A stretch of DNA of 21,754 bases. It comes from CAYGBW01 sp964348185 (GTDB lineage Bacteria; Desulfobacterota; BSN033; WVXP01). The stretch lies in the NCBI GenBank assembly GCA_964348185.1, contig CAYGBW010000092.1:1-21754 (forward strand). Reading direction: 5' to 3'. The notes under the pieces are model-generated. The model was not told the DNA's origin. It saw only the letters and a list, made by a program, of their open reading frames with translations, and made no database searches. Shown piece after piece: positions 14,852 to 21,754 of this stretch (the first letter of the stretch is position 1; each line of letters begins with the position of its first letter). Both the position numbers and the translations under genes were made by a program.

Positions 14852-15901
14852 CTAAAGCCAACATCTCACCTGATGGCCCGATTCCACCTCCATGAGCGCT
14901 GGTTCCTCCTTCAAACAGGGCTCCTTCACATAAGCACACCTCGGATGAAACCGACACCCCGTTGGCAGACGGAAAGGATTTGGGACGTTTCCCTCTATGG
15001 TTTGAAGCCGAATCCGATCCTCATGGAGCTTCGGGATCGATCCGAGAAGACCCTGGGTGTAGGGATGCTGAGGATTCTTAAAAATGGTCAGCGTGTCAGC
15101 ACCTTCGACAATCTTTCCCGCGTACATCACAACGACCCGCTCTGCGACCTCCGCAACGAGCCCTAGATCATGAGTGATGAGCATGATGGCCATGGAGAGC
15201 TCCTCCCTGAGCCTCATCATGAGATCTAGAATTTGGGCCTGAATGGTTACGTCTAAGGCCGTGGTGGGTTCATCGGCGATGAGGAGTCTCGGGTGGCACG
15301 ATAGAGCCATGGCGATCATTGCTCGTTGCCTCATCCCCCCTGACATCTGATGAGGATGCTCTCTCGTCCTTTGCTCAGGGGAGGGAATTCCAACCCTCCG
15401 CAACATTTCAACGGTCTTTGCTTTCGCCTCCTTCCTGCTCAACCTCTGATGAAGCATAATGGCCTCCATAATCTGGTTGCCAATCGTGAATACCGGGTTG
15501 AGGCTCGTCATGGGCTCCTGAAAAATCATGGAGACAAGGTTTCCCCGGATGGTTCGCATCTCTGTATTCGTTTTCTTGACGATGTCGATGTCTTCGAGGA
15601 TTATCTCTCCATCCACAAATCTTCCGGGGGGAGTCGGTACGAGCCGCATGACCGAAAGGGCCGTGACACTTTTTCCGCAGCCGCTCTCCCCAACGACACC
15701 CAAGGTCCCCCCTTTGGCGAGTGAAAAACTCACACCGTCCACAGCCGGAACGACCCCATCATCCGTATAGAAATAGGTTCTGAGGTTCCTTATCTCCAGT
15801 ATGGGTTCCTCTTTCTCTCCGAGAAACCGCCCCGGTCGTGCCGGTGACCCTGGCTTTGGACTTCGATTCACGCTTACCCGATTTCCCCCTGTATCACCCA
15901 T
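14852..15901 (-). CDS. dppD: Peptide ABC transporter ATP-binding protein, DppD/OppD family
   Basis: The 349-residue protein is the D-type ATPase partner of DppF. It shows Walker A GESGCGKSVT (71-80), Q-loop MIFQEPMTSLNPVFTIG, signature MSGGMRQRAMIAMAL, Walker B LLIADEPTTALDVT and switch LITHDLGLVAEVA, all standard for OppD/DppD. The C-terminal GCRFHPRCAYVKEPC extension is intact. About 30 residues precede the usual family start (PILEIRNLRTYF), and no good ribosome site precedes ATG 15901, so the true start may be shorter; a GTG codon lies at residue 11. It begins 83 nt after the upstream deacylase gene and probably belongs to the same transcript. Confidence 0.9.
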   Translation of the reverse strand: MGDTGGNRVSVNRSPKPGSPARPGRFLGEKEEPILEIRNLRTYFYTDDGVVPAVDGVSFSLAKGGTLGVVGESGCGKSVTALSVMRLVPTPPGRFVDGEIILEDIDIVKKTNTEMRTIRGNLVSMIFQEPMTSLNPVFTIGNQIMEAIMLHQRLSRKEAKAKTVEMLRRVGIPSPEQRTREHPHQMSGGMRQRAMIAMALSCHPRLLIADEPTTALDVTIQAQILDLMMRLREELSMAIMLITHDLGLVAEVAERVVVMYAGKIVEGADTLTIFKNPQHPYTQGLLGSIPKLHEDRIRLQTIEGNVPNPFRLPTGCRFHPRCAYVKEPCLKEEPALMEVESGHQVRCWL

Positions 15902-15984
15902 TGTGTTCTGGTGCCTAGCCCACCTTCCTTGAGGCTATTCTTTCCTTACCCTGTGATTGGATCGATCAAGCTCACACCGGAAAG

Positions 15985-17004
15985 TTAATCGGCGAGGTTG
16001 CCGATGACATAGCGCATATCCCCTGGATTTGCCACACCCAGGGTGACCACGTTCATGAGGATACCATCCGAAGGAGACGTGAAGGTCTCTACGACCTCAC
16101 CGGACAGGTCGATGGTGTGGCCCAAGACCTGGTCCCTTGAGACCTGATCTCCGGCTTTGGTTCTTGTCAGACAGAGTCCACCCCTTTTGGCAAAAAGAAC
16201 ATGCCCCCCCACAAGGATCCGGGGGGTCACGGTGGTCTTCTCCCCCTGGACCATGCCGAGGTGGGTCATCACGTTGACGATCCCCCTGTAGGTGAGCTCG
16301 ACGAGGGGTTCTTCAATTCGACCTTCACCGCCGACTTCACAAATCGCGGCGGGAATGCCGTTCTTGTTCGCTTCAAGAACACCCGATCCCCTTTCAGGGT
16401 AGCTCGGCATCTCGGGAATGCTTCCCAGAGGTACCTCCCATATCAGATCGAAGGCAAAGGCCTTGGCCAGAAAGCGGGTTCTATCATCAACCTCTCGATC
16501 TCCCGTTATCAGGATCTCAATGTTGGGGGGAAGGGTCTCATGGAATTCACCGCCGTGGAGATCCACGACATAATCGGACTGGCAGATTACCTGAGTGAAC
16601 AGTTGATCGGCAACCTGATAAGTCGGTGATTTGCCTTGGTGGGATACGTGGCCCCCATCCTCTCCTCCTTTCTGTGGGGTTGGATAGGCCCGACCCATGT
16701 TGATGCCATCGAGAGGGGAAATGTGACCCCTCTTGAATTGGAAGCCCACGATGTTCTGCACGGGGACGATCAAGAGCGTACCTGCAAGGGTTTTGGGCTC
16801 GATCTCCTCTGCGAGGCGAATGGACGTTACAATTCCGTTGAGTTCACCCGGATGGCATCCTGCAAGCACCGCAAGAACCGGACCCTCCGAAGATCCATTG
16901 GCCACCGTGATCGGGACGGCTATTTTCCCCGCCGCCGTCTCTCCTGCTAAAAGATCCCAAGATTTCTTCGTCCCCATCTCAACCCTGACACCGTCGATTA
17001 CCAT
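15985..17004 (-). CDS. Succinylglutamate desuccinylase/aspartoacylase-family zinc hydrolase (copy 2)
   Basis: This 339-residue protein is a second AstE/AspA-type zinc hydrolase, clearly diverged from the copy at 10985-11893. Zinc ligands occur in AGCHPGELNG (H51, E54) and VVDLHGGEF (H150); the substrate loop reads DGINMGRAYP instead of NLNRxFP; the probable catalytic glutamate lies in AAICEVGGEG. The C-terminal barrel-sandwich domain (GDQVSRDQVLGHTIDLSGEV) is present. ATG 17004 is preferred because GGGGGAT lies about 8 nt upstream; ATG 17019 and an open frame up to 17085 are alternatives with poorer sites. It is first in the run leading into dppD and dppF. The altered NMGRAYP loop suggests an acyl or amino-acid preference different from copy 1. 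Family members include aspartoacylases, N-alpha-acetyl-diaminobutyrate deacetylases and uncharacterised deacylases. Confidence 0.83.
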   Translation of the reverse strand: MVIDGVRVEMGTKKSWDLLAGETAAGKIAVPITVANGSSEGPVLAVLAGCHPGELNGIVTSIRLAEEIEPKTLAGTLLIVPVQNIVGFQFKRGHISPLDGINMGRAYPTPQKGGEDGGHVSHQGKSPTYQVADQLFTQVICQSDYVVDLHGGEFHETLPPNIEILITGDREVDDRTRFLAKAFAFDLIWEVPLGSIPEMPSYPERGSGVLEANKNGIPAAICEVGGEGRIEEPLVELTYRGIVNVMTHLGMVQGEKTTVTPRILVGGHVLFAKRGGLCLTRTKAGDQVSRDQVLGHTIDLSGEVVETFTSPSDGILMNVVTLGVANPGDMRYVIGNLAD

Positions 17005-17211
17005 CGCAATATCCCCCATTGGGCAACCGTTGAAATGATCGGTACCGCGTGTTCCCCTGTTTTGATGAGGCGAGTCCGTGGTCACAGAGCTCCGAGAGTA
17101 TCAAGAATTCGAAGGAATCGGGACCTGATGTTACTTCCAGTGTCGTGTCTCAATAATACCTTGAATAATTTGGACGATCCCACGGTGTTCTGAAAACCGA
17201 CGTTTTAAATC

Positions 17212-17439
17212 CGAAATTCGAATATCGAAATGCGAAACAAATCCGAATATCAAATGACCAAAATCGACCCGAGCTCAGGCCGAGGGGCTCGTCGCAGGCC
17301 CAAACATGTTTAGAACATTATAAAATTCGAGTTTTGATATCGTCCTTCGACTTGGCTCAGGATGGTGAGTCCTTCGACTCTGCTTAGGACCGTGAGCCTG
17401 TCGAACGGCTCGTCGAACCATTTCGGGTTTCGAATTTCG
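17212..17439. repeat. Imperfect inverted-repeat element (21-nt arms)
   Basis: The left arm 17212-17232 (CGAAATTCGAA, three bases, CGAAATG) and the right arm 17419-17439 (CATTTCG, three bases, TTCGAATTTCG) pair at 18 of 21 positions. The 186-nt interior contains a further AATTCGAGTTTTGATATCG copy and the two 27-nt tandem units. This has the look of a non-coding miniature or REP-like element. There are no obvious target-site duplications and no transposase. Confidence 0.6.
17343..17396. repeat. Two tandem 27-nt units
   Basis: Units 17343-17369 and 17370-17396 both begin TCCTTCGACT and end GTGAG, and agree at 22 of 27 positions. The following GAGCCTGTCGAAC is an inverted partial copy. A related half-copy is present at 42-60. 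Confidence 0.7.
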
Positions 17440-17521
17440 TGCTTCGAGTTTTGAATTTGAACATCTCCATACGTACATCAGTTTTAGTGAAACTCTTGTA
17501 AACTGCTTTTGAGACGTAATA

Positions 17522-20293
17522 CTAGACCTCCCCCTCTTTCGAGATTTCCTCAAGGATTTTCTCCGGGGTCATCGGCGTACTGTGCATCCGGACCTTGGCC
17601 GCGTCGTAGATTGCGTTCCCAATAGCTGCGGCAGGGGGGGCCATCGTCGGTTCCCCCAATCCCTTGGCCCCATAGGGGCCATACGCAGCGGGAACTTCGA
17701 CAATAACCGGTTCGGTTTCGGGCACGTCAAGAGAGGTCAGCAGCTTGTAATCCGTGAAATCGGGGTTCAGGACAGCGCCGTCTTGGTCAATCACCAAACT
17801 TTCTGTCAGGGCGAAGCCCAGCCCCAACGTCACGCCCCCTTCGATTTGACCTTCGATGGCCTGGGGATTGATCGCTCTCCCTACGTCGTGGGCGGCGACA
17901 TATCTTTTGATCTCGATTTGGCCGGTTTCAGGCGTCACCTGGACGACAGCTGCATGGCAGCCCAGGGTGTTTCCCTTGAAGGCCGTGAACGAAAGACCCC
18001 TGACCCGGGTCGAATCGATTTCATCCATTTCAGGGAGATAGTTGGCTGAACCTGTGAGGGGTCCCCCTTTTCGGATGTGGCGATCAAAGGATATCTCGGC
18101 AAAACTCACCCCCACCTTGGGGTCGTCTTTCACGGAGATCATCCCATTTCGGGTCTCCAGCCGCTCGCGGTTAACGCTCAATTTGAGAGCGGCGTCGTGG
18201 AAAAGCTCCTCCTTTGCCTTGGCAGCGGCCATCTTGGCGACCATACCCACGGTGAAGGCTCCTCGACTGCCTCCGGTTCCGTGGTCATAGGTCGCGGTGT
18301 CGGTGTCGCCGATCACCAGGTTCACATCTTCGGCCCGGATGCCGAGTTCTTCGGCTACAATCTGTGGCACACTCGTATAGAGATAGCCGGTTCCCATATC
18401 AACAGCCCCGGTCATCAGGGTGACGGTCCCGTCCTCATTGATTTTGACGGTGGCAGAGGTCGACCAGCCGCCGCTTAGCCAGAAGACGCAGGCCAAGCCC
18501 TTTCCGACAAACTTCTCTTTCTTGATATGCCTCCATCCAATGGCATCTGCTGCCGCCCGAACGACCTTTTTGTAGTCGACATCGACGAGGGTCTGCCCCA
18601 CGCCGGTCTTCTCCCCCTTTTCCAAGAGGTTCTTTAGCCTGAAATCGAGAGGATCCATTCCTACTTTCTTGGCTAAACTGTCTGTGTGAGACTCGAGGGC
18701 AAAGGTCGTTTGCGGGCCTGAGGGTCCTCTCATGCTGCCGGAATTCATCTTGTTGGTGTAAACGCAATAGCCCTCCACGAGGAGATTCGGAATACGGTAG
18801 AGGCCACTGACGAGTTGCGCAGATAGGGTCACCGTGGTGGGACCGTTGCCCGAGTATGCTCCTGTGTCATAGATCAATTTGACGTGCCGCGCCAATAGAG
18901 TGCCGTCCTTCTTCACACCCGATTTTACCCAGAAAAAGGTCTGGTGACGGGGGTTGGTACTCGCAAACTCCTCGCTCCGAGAGTATACGATCTTCACAGG
19001 TCTCCCGCATTTTCTGGCCAGCACGACCGCATAGGGCTCCACATTCAGCTCTAGCTTTCCCCCAAACCCCCCGCCAATCCTTGTGGCAATGACGCGGACC
19101 GTGTGAATGGGGACTTTGAGAGATTGGGACAGATACCGTCTCATGGCAAAGGGCTTTTGTGTGGTTGTCCAAACCGTGGTCCGGCCAAAGGCATCGACTT
19201 CAGCCAAAGAGGCATGGGTCTCTATACTGGATTGGTGTTGAATCTGGGTCGCGAAAGTCTCCTCAACGATTGCGTCGGAATGTGCAAAACCCTCTTCGAG
19301 ATTGCCCAGTTTAACGGTTGCGATGGTGCAGATGTTCCCCCTCGTCTCCGTCTCAAACTGAATCTCGTAGTCCTCTAATCTCTCATGAACGATAGGGGCA
19401 TCAGGAGCCATGGCCTCCCTGGCGTCGAAAACCGGCTTCAGGGGTTCGTATTCGACCTCGATCAGGTCGAGGGCCCTGGAGGCGATTTCTTCGGTGATTG
19501 CGGCGACGGCAGCCACGGCATCGCCACGATATCTGACCTTTTCTCTAGCAAATACGAGTTGGTCCTTGATGTCCACTCCATAAAAACCTTCCAGGATTTC
19601 CTGACCCGTTACGACCGCGAGGACGCCTTCGAGGCCTTCGGCCTTGTTTGTGTCGATTCGCTTAATTCGGGCATGAGCATACCGGCTCCTGAGTACCCTG
19701 CCGTATGCCATGTTTGGCCGAAAGACGTCGGCGCCAAAGATGGACTTCCCTCTCACATGCTCCACGGAATCGGGCCGATAGAAGCTCCGGCCAATGTTGG
19801 AGCGCCCTTCATCCGAAAGAGGTGGGATTGCGGTTGCCACCGCCTCGACGGCGTCCAGGATCTTCTTATAGCCGGTACACCGGCAGAGGTTGCCAGAGAG
19901 TGCGGTCCTGATTTCCTCCCGGGTCGGCTTCGGGTGGGTATCGAGAAGATCCTTGGCGGCCATGAGCATCCCAGGGGTGCAGAACCCACATTGGACCGCC
20001 CCGTGTTTCACGAAGGACTCCTGAAGGGGGTGAAGCCTCTGAGAATCTGGCGCGAGACCCTCCACAGTGGTTATGCTCGCCCCGTCGCACTCCATGGCCA
20101 GAACCAGGCAGGCGTTGACCGCACATCCATTCAGGATCACGACGCAGGCACCGCACTCCCCCCTGGCGCAGCCCTCCTTGGTGCCGGTCAGCCCCAGGCG
20201 ATTCCTCAACAGGTACAGGAGAGTCTCGTCAGGAGGGATGTCCAGAGTGTATTTGTTCTCATTGACCGTCAAGGATATCCTGTATGAGTTCAA
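17522..20293 (-). CDS. Xanthine dehydrogenase/aldehyde oxidoreductase family protein, fused [2Fe-2S] and molybdopterin subunits
   Basis: This 923-residue protein joins a CoxS/XdhC-type iron-sulfur domain (1-160) to a molybdopterin large subunit (about 170-923). The two [2Fe-2S] sites are C42, C47, C50, C62 and C102, C105, C137, C139. The molybdenum part has RIGGGFGGKLE, SMRGPSGPQTTFALE, the NEDGTVTLMTGAVDMGTG region and the catalytic glutamate E881 in GAKGLGEPTM. Such enzymes hydroxylate aldehydes or N-heterocycles at a molybdenum-cytosine or -pterin cofactor. The FeS-Mo fusion resembles Desulfovibrio gigas aldehyde oxidoreductase (Mop), but here a separate FAD subunit is encoded upstream. 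The substrate loop reads RGPSGPQ rather than the FGGPQ of purine dehydrogenases, arguing against xanthine. The start is TTG 20293, with AGAGGAAG just before it; an in-frame TAA at 20320 excludes earlier starts. No maturation genes are nearby. Confidence 0.9.
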   Translation of the reverse strand: MNSYRISLTVNENKYTLDIPPDETLLYLLRNRLGLTGTKEGCARGECGACVVILNGCAVNACLVLAMECDGASITTVEGLAPDSQRLHPLQESFVKHGAVQCGFCTPGMLMAAKDLLDTHPKPTREEIRTALSGNLCRCTGYKKILDAVEAVATAIPPLSDEGRSNIGRSFYRPDSVEHVRGKSIFGADVFRPNMAYGRVLRSRYAHARIKRIDTNKAEGLEGVLAVVTGQEILEGFYGVDIKDQLVFAREKVRYRGDAVAAVAAITEEIASRALDLIEVEYEPLKPVFDAREAMAPDAPIVHERLEDYEIQFETETRGNICTIATVKLGNLEEGFAHSDAIVEETFATQIQHQSSIETHASLAEVDAFGRTTVWTTTQKPFAMRRYLSQSLKVPIHTVRVIATRIGGGFGGKLELNVEPYAVVLARKCGRPVKIVYSRSEEFASTNPRHQTFFWVKSGVKKDGTLLARHVKLIYDTGAYSGNGPTTVTLSAQLVSGLYRIPNLLVEGYCVYTNKMNSGSMRGPSGPQTTFALESHTDSLAKKVGMDPLDFRLKNLLEKGEKTGVGQTLVDVDYKKVVRAAADAIGWRHIKKEKFVGKGLACVFWLSGGWSTSATVKINEDGTVTLMTGAVDMGTGYLYTSVPQIVAEELGIRAEDVNLVIGDTDTATYDHGTGGSRGAFTVGMVAKMAAAKAKEELFHDAALKLSVNRERLETRNGMISVKDDPKVGVSFAEISFDRHIRKGGPLTGSANYLPEMDEIDSTRVRGLSFTAFKGNTLGCHAAVVQVTPETGQIEIKRYVAAHDVGRAINPQAIEGQIEGGVTLGLGFALTESLVIDQDGAVLNPDFTDYKLLTSLDVPETEPVIVEVPAAYGPYGAKGLGEPTMAPPAAAIGNAIYDAAKVRMHSTPMTPEKILEEISKEGEV

Positions 20294-20317
20294 CGGCTTC
20301 CTCTTGGATAGGTGGGG

Positions 20318-21184
20318 TTAATCGTCACGGATGCCTGTGAGTTCGGACAGCATCTTCCTCGCCACGACGCCGATCATCTCCTTCCTGTATCGGGCCGACG
20401 CGCGGATGTCCGAAATGGGGCTTGCCTCCTCCATGGCAGTCTGGATCGCCTTCCTGATGAGATCATGGGTTATTCTCTGGCCCTTTAACACCCTCTCCGC
20501 GCCTTTTGCCCGGATCGGCGTTGGGGCGACCGCCCCTAAGGCAATGCGTATCTCTGAACAGTGTTTGTTCTGATCGATCGCCGCAGCGATACAAACATTG
20601 ACGATCGCGATCTCCATAGCCTTTCGGGTACCGAGCTTCTCGTATGCGGCGATCAGTCCCCTCTGTGGCCTGAGCAGAAAGGCTTTGAGGATTTCACCCT
20701 CCTTGAGCCGGGTTGTAGAGGGGCCGGTGAAGAAGTCTTCAATCTCTGACTCATATTCACCAGAGGGATTCCAAATGACTGCTCTTGCATCATAGGCCAG
20801 AAGAGGCGGAGCGGTCTCCGCCGAGGGCGAGGCGTTGCAGATGTTTCCCCCCAGAGTCCCCATATTTCGAATGGAAGGAGACCCGACAAGACCTGAGGCT
20901 TTGGCCAGGGCGGGAAAGTATCGATTCAATAGGGGAGCCCGTGCCACTTCAGCGTGTGTTACCATAGCACCGACAAAAATCTCCCCTTCTGGGGTCTCCC
21001 GGACCTCTCTCAGTCTATCGATATCTTTCAGAGATACGAGTCTGATCTCTGGACCGGTTTCCTCTGAGAGTTGAATCAAGAGGTCCGTACCACCGGCGAG
21101 AATCCTGGCTGATCCTGAAAAGTCCGTTAGCAACGCTCCGGTCTCTTTGAGGCTGGGGAGCCGAAAATACGCTTTTATGGGCAT
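20318..21184 (-). CDS. FAD-binding subunit of a xanthine dehydrogenase/CO dehydrogenase-family molybdenum hydroxylase
   Basis: This 288-residue protein is the medium (FAD) subunit, comparable with CoxM/XdhB. The FAD-binding motifs are ILAGGTDLLI (GGTDL at 31-35) and TLGGNICNASPSAE (110-123), followed by PPLLAYDARAVI and the C-terminal CO_deh_flav_C domain with RYRKEMIGVVARKML near the end. It passes electrons from the iron-sulfur clusters to NAD+ or another acceptor. ATG 21184 has GAGGG about 7 nt upstream and a candidate promoter before it, so it is the first gene of the minus-strand block. Its TAA stop is 24 nt before the TTG of the fused FeS-Mo gene, in the same reading frame. Confidence 0.9.
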   Translation of the reverse strand: MPIKAYFRLPSLKETGALLTDFSGSARILAGGTDLLIQLSEETGPEIRLVSLKDIDRLREVRETPEGEIFVGAMVTHAEVARAPLLNRYFPALAKASGLVGSPSIRNMGTLGGNICNASPSAETAPPLLAYDARAVIWNPSGEYESEIEDFFTGPSTTRLKEGEILKAFLLRPQRGLIAAYEKLGTRKAMEIAIVNVCIAAAIDQNKHCSEIRIALGAVAPTPIRAKGAERVLKGQRITHDLIRKAIQTAMEEASPISDIRASARYRKEMIGVVARKMLSELTGIRDD

Positions 21185-21222
21185 GGGCCCGCCCTCAAAT
21201 GGTGATTCCCTATCAATATATC

Positions 21223-21252
21223 ATAATAGCTGGTCCCTGAATTCTGCATCAA
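21223..21252 (-). promoter_or_regulatory. Candidate sigma-70 promoter for the molybdenum hydroxylase genes
   Basis: On the minus strand TTGATG (complement 21247-21252) is followed after 18 nt by TATTAT (complement 21223-21228), a five-of-six match to the -10 consensus. The predicted start near 21216 leaves a leader of about 31 nt before ATG 21184. AT-rich sequence around it (TATGATATATT) could also serve as an alternative -10. Confidence 0.4.
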
Positions 21253-21308
21253 TCGATAAGAAAGGAAAATCAGAGCTTCCACCCCTCAGGGGTACACCAA
21301 TGAAAGCG

Positions 21309-21400
21309 CTAACCTCTTATCGCCCGAAGCGGCTTAAGCAAGCTAGCGGCCATCATGGTGCCGTGCTCGGTGAAAGCATTCGGTAAGGCTTTGGAGAATT
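21309..21400 (-). pseudogene. Possible remnant of an ORF6N-domain protein
   Basis: A minus-strand frame without a start codon reads LPNAFTEHGTMMAASLL (21386-21336) and then KPLRAIRG before TAG (21309-21311). ORF6N-domain proteins, found in phages and mobile regions, have a conserved segment of the form LPYAFTEHGxxMxAxVL followed by NSPRAI. The match covers only this core. The frame stays open upstream to 21512, but that part is not recognisable. It is probably a decayed fragment; chance similarity is not excluded. Confidence 0.4.
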
Positions 21401-21403
21401 TCA

Positions 21404-21431
21404 GTCGCGAGAGGGGGTCGTGAATCGCGAC
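21404..21431. repeat. Perfect 7-bp inverted repeat (GTCGCGA / TCGCGAC)
   Basis: GTCGCGA (21404-21410) and TCGCGAC (21425-21431) are perfect complements across a 14-nt loop. They lie about 150 nt upstream of the candidate molybdenum-hydroxylase promoter. It could be a hairpin or a regulator site, but no regulator gene is nearby and it falls beside a decayed fragment. Confidence 0.35.
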
Positions 21432-21508
21432 CACCTCAAAGCATAGCAAGCTCCGATCACGAGGTCTAGATACTGCATGCCGTCGGATTTCGATGGTAAT
21501 CTTTTCTC

Positions 21509-21599
21509 TTACTTAACGACATCCTTCAGCGCCTTCCCTTTGTGTTTTGGTGATCTTGGCCTCCTTGGCCACTGCTGCGATGAGCTCCGCTTTGGTCGT
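21509..21599 (-). pseudogene. HU-family DNA-binding protein remnant (5' part, start lost, frameshifted)
   Basis: The minus strand reads T-TKAELIAAVAKEAKITKT from 21599, the N-terminal helix-turn-helix of HU/IHF proteins (usually MTKAELIxxVAxxAxITK). The position of the initiator Met is ACG (21597-21599) rather than ATG, and an upstream in-frame TAA precedes any alternative start. After KITKT the sequence resumes in another frame as KGKALKDVVK before TAA (21509-21511); HU proteins would continue for about 60 more residues. A lost start, a one-base shift and truncation at about 30 codons all indicate a dead fragment. Confidence 0.6.
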
Positions 21600-21754
21600 T
21601 GTCTTGTCCCCCTTAGTATTGGTTTTTGATTCCTCATACCCGCATTATGGGGATCGCTCAATGAAAAAGCGTTGGGACCGGCCTCCCAATGGGGAAAGAA
21701 GTAAACACCAAAGGATCAGCTAATCGGGAGCATTGAAGAGATGAGACGAAAGAT

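Larger units (their letters stand above)
17005..17521. other. Intergenic region of about 0.5 kb with repeat element, no gene
   Basis: The stretch between the XDH-like gene and the second deacylase gene has no convincing gene. Its left part (17005-17200) would hold the upstream signals of the deacylase, but I see no consensus promoter. The right part is occupied by AT-rich CGAA/TTCG repeats and by 27-nt tandem units. A minus-strand open frame here translates only repeat sequence. A small hairpin (AGTTT-TAGTG-AAACT, 17480-17494) follows the XDH stop but lacks a U-tract, so I do not call it a terminator. Confidence 0.6.
21185..21754. other. Right-edge region without an intact gene
   Basis: Apart from the leader and promoter of the FAD-subunit gene, this stretch of about 570 nt holds only two decayed fragments (ORF6N-like and HU-like) and small palindromes such as ACCCCTCAGGGGT near 21283-21295. 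No intact coding gene or RNA gene was recognised up to the window end. Confidence 0.55.

Noticed and set aside
17343..17396. CRISPR-like array
   Set aside because: Only two directly adjoining 27-nt units with no spacers and no cas genes.
17478..17505. Terminator after the FeS-Mo gene
   Set aside because: The stems are short and AT-rich and no U-run follows on the minus strand.
17275..17553. 92-residue minus-strand open frame
   Set aside because: It translates the intergenic repeat element (for example RQAHGPKQSRRTHHPE, typical of such repeats) and overlaps the end of the FeS-Mo gene.
19385..20287. 300-residue + strand open frame
   Set aside because: It is antisense to the FeS-Mo gene, whose motifs are all intact.

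Overview
The window looks like accessory metabolic DNA from an anaerobic or facultative bacterium. The evidence is a ferredoxin-rich 2-oxoacid oxidoreductase, a molybdenum hydroxylase of the iron-sulfur/molybdenum fused kind, and short intergenic repeats of a type I associate with Desulfobacterota and related lineages. That taxonomic placement is inference only. No rRNA, tRNA, integrase, transposase or CRISPR array was recognised.

Layout: two blocks converge near 7.9-8.06 kb. The left block (+ strand, 657-7909) holds a RidA-family enamine/imine deaminase, a standalone pyruvate-kinase-C-terminal-like protein, an ornithine cyclodeaminase/mu-crystallin family protein, and a tight five-gene set for a 2-oxoacid:acceptor oxidoreductase in the order gamma, delta, alpha, FAD subunit, beta. 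That order and subunit make-up match phenylglyoxylate:NAD+ oxidoreductase (PadEFGHI). The block is preceded on the minus strand by a broken class I/II aminotransferase.

The right block (- strand, 21184 down to 8056) holds a separate FAD subunit, a fused FeS-Mo xanthine dehydrogenase/aldehyde oxidoreductase subunit, a first AspA/AstE-type deacylase, the two ATPases of a peptide (Dpp/Opp) ABC transporter, its periplasmic binding protein, a second AspA/AstE-type deacylase, an M42 metallopeptidase and the two permeases. The hydrolases are interleaved with the transporter genes, which suggests uptake of an acylated amino acid or peptide-like compound followed by cytoplasmic hydrolysis.

Working model (inference): the transporter and hydrolases deliver an amino acid; an OCD-family enzyme and RidA handle amine/imine-to-oxo-acid chemistry; the Pad-like complex decarboxylates the 2-oxoacid to an acyl-CoA while reducing NAD+. 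The molybdenum hydroxylase may oxidise an aldehyde or N-heterocycle from the same substrate. The substrate cannot be read from sequence.

Both edges are decayed. The left edge has the frameshifted aminotransferase remnant and a repeat copy. The right edge has remnants resembling an ORF6N-domain protein and an HU-type DNA-binding protein. The 17.0-17.5 kb gap carries an inverted-repeat element with nested 27-nt repeats.
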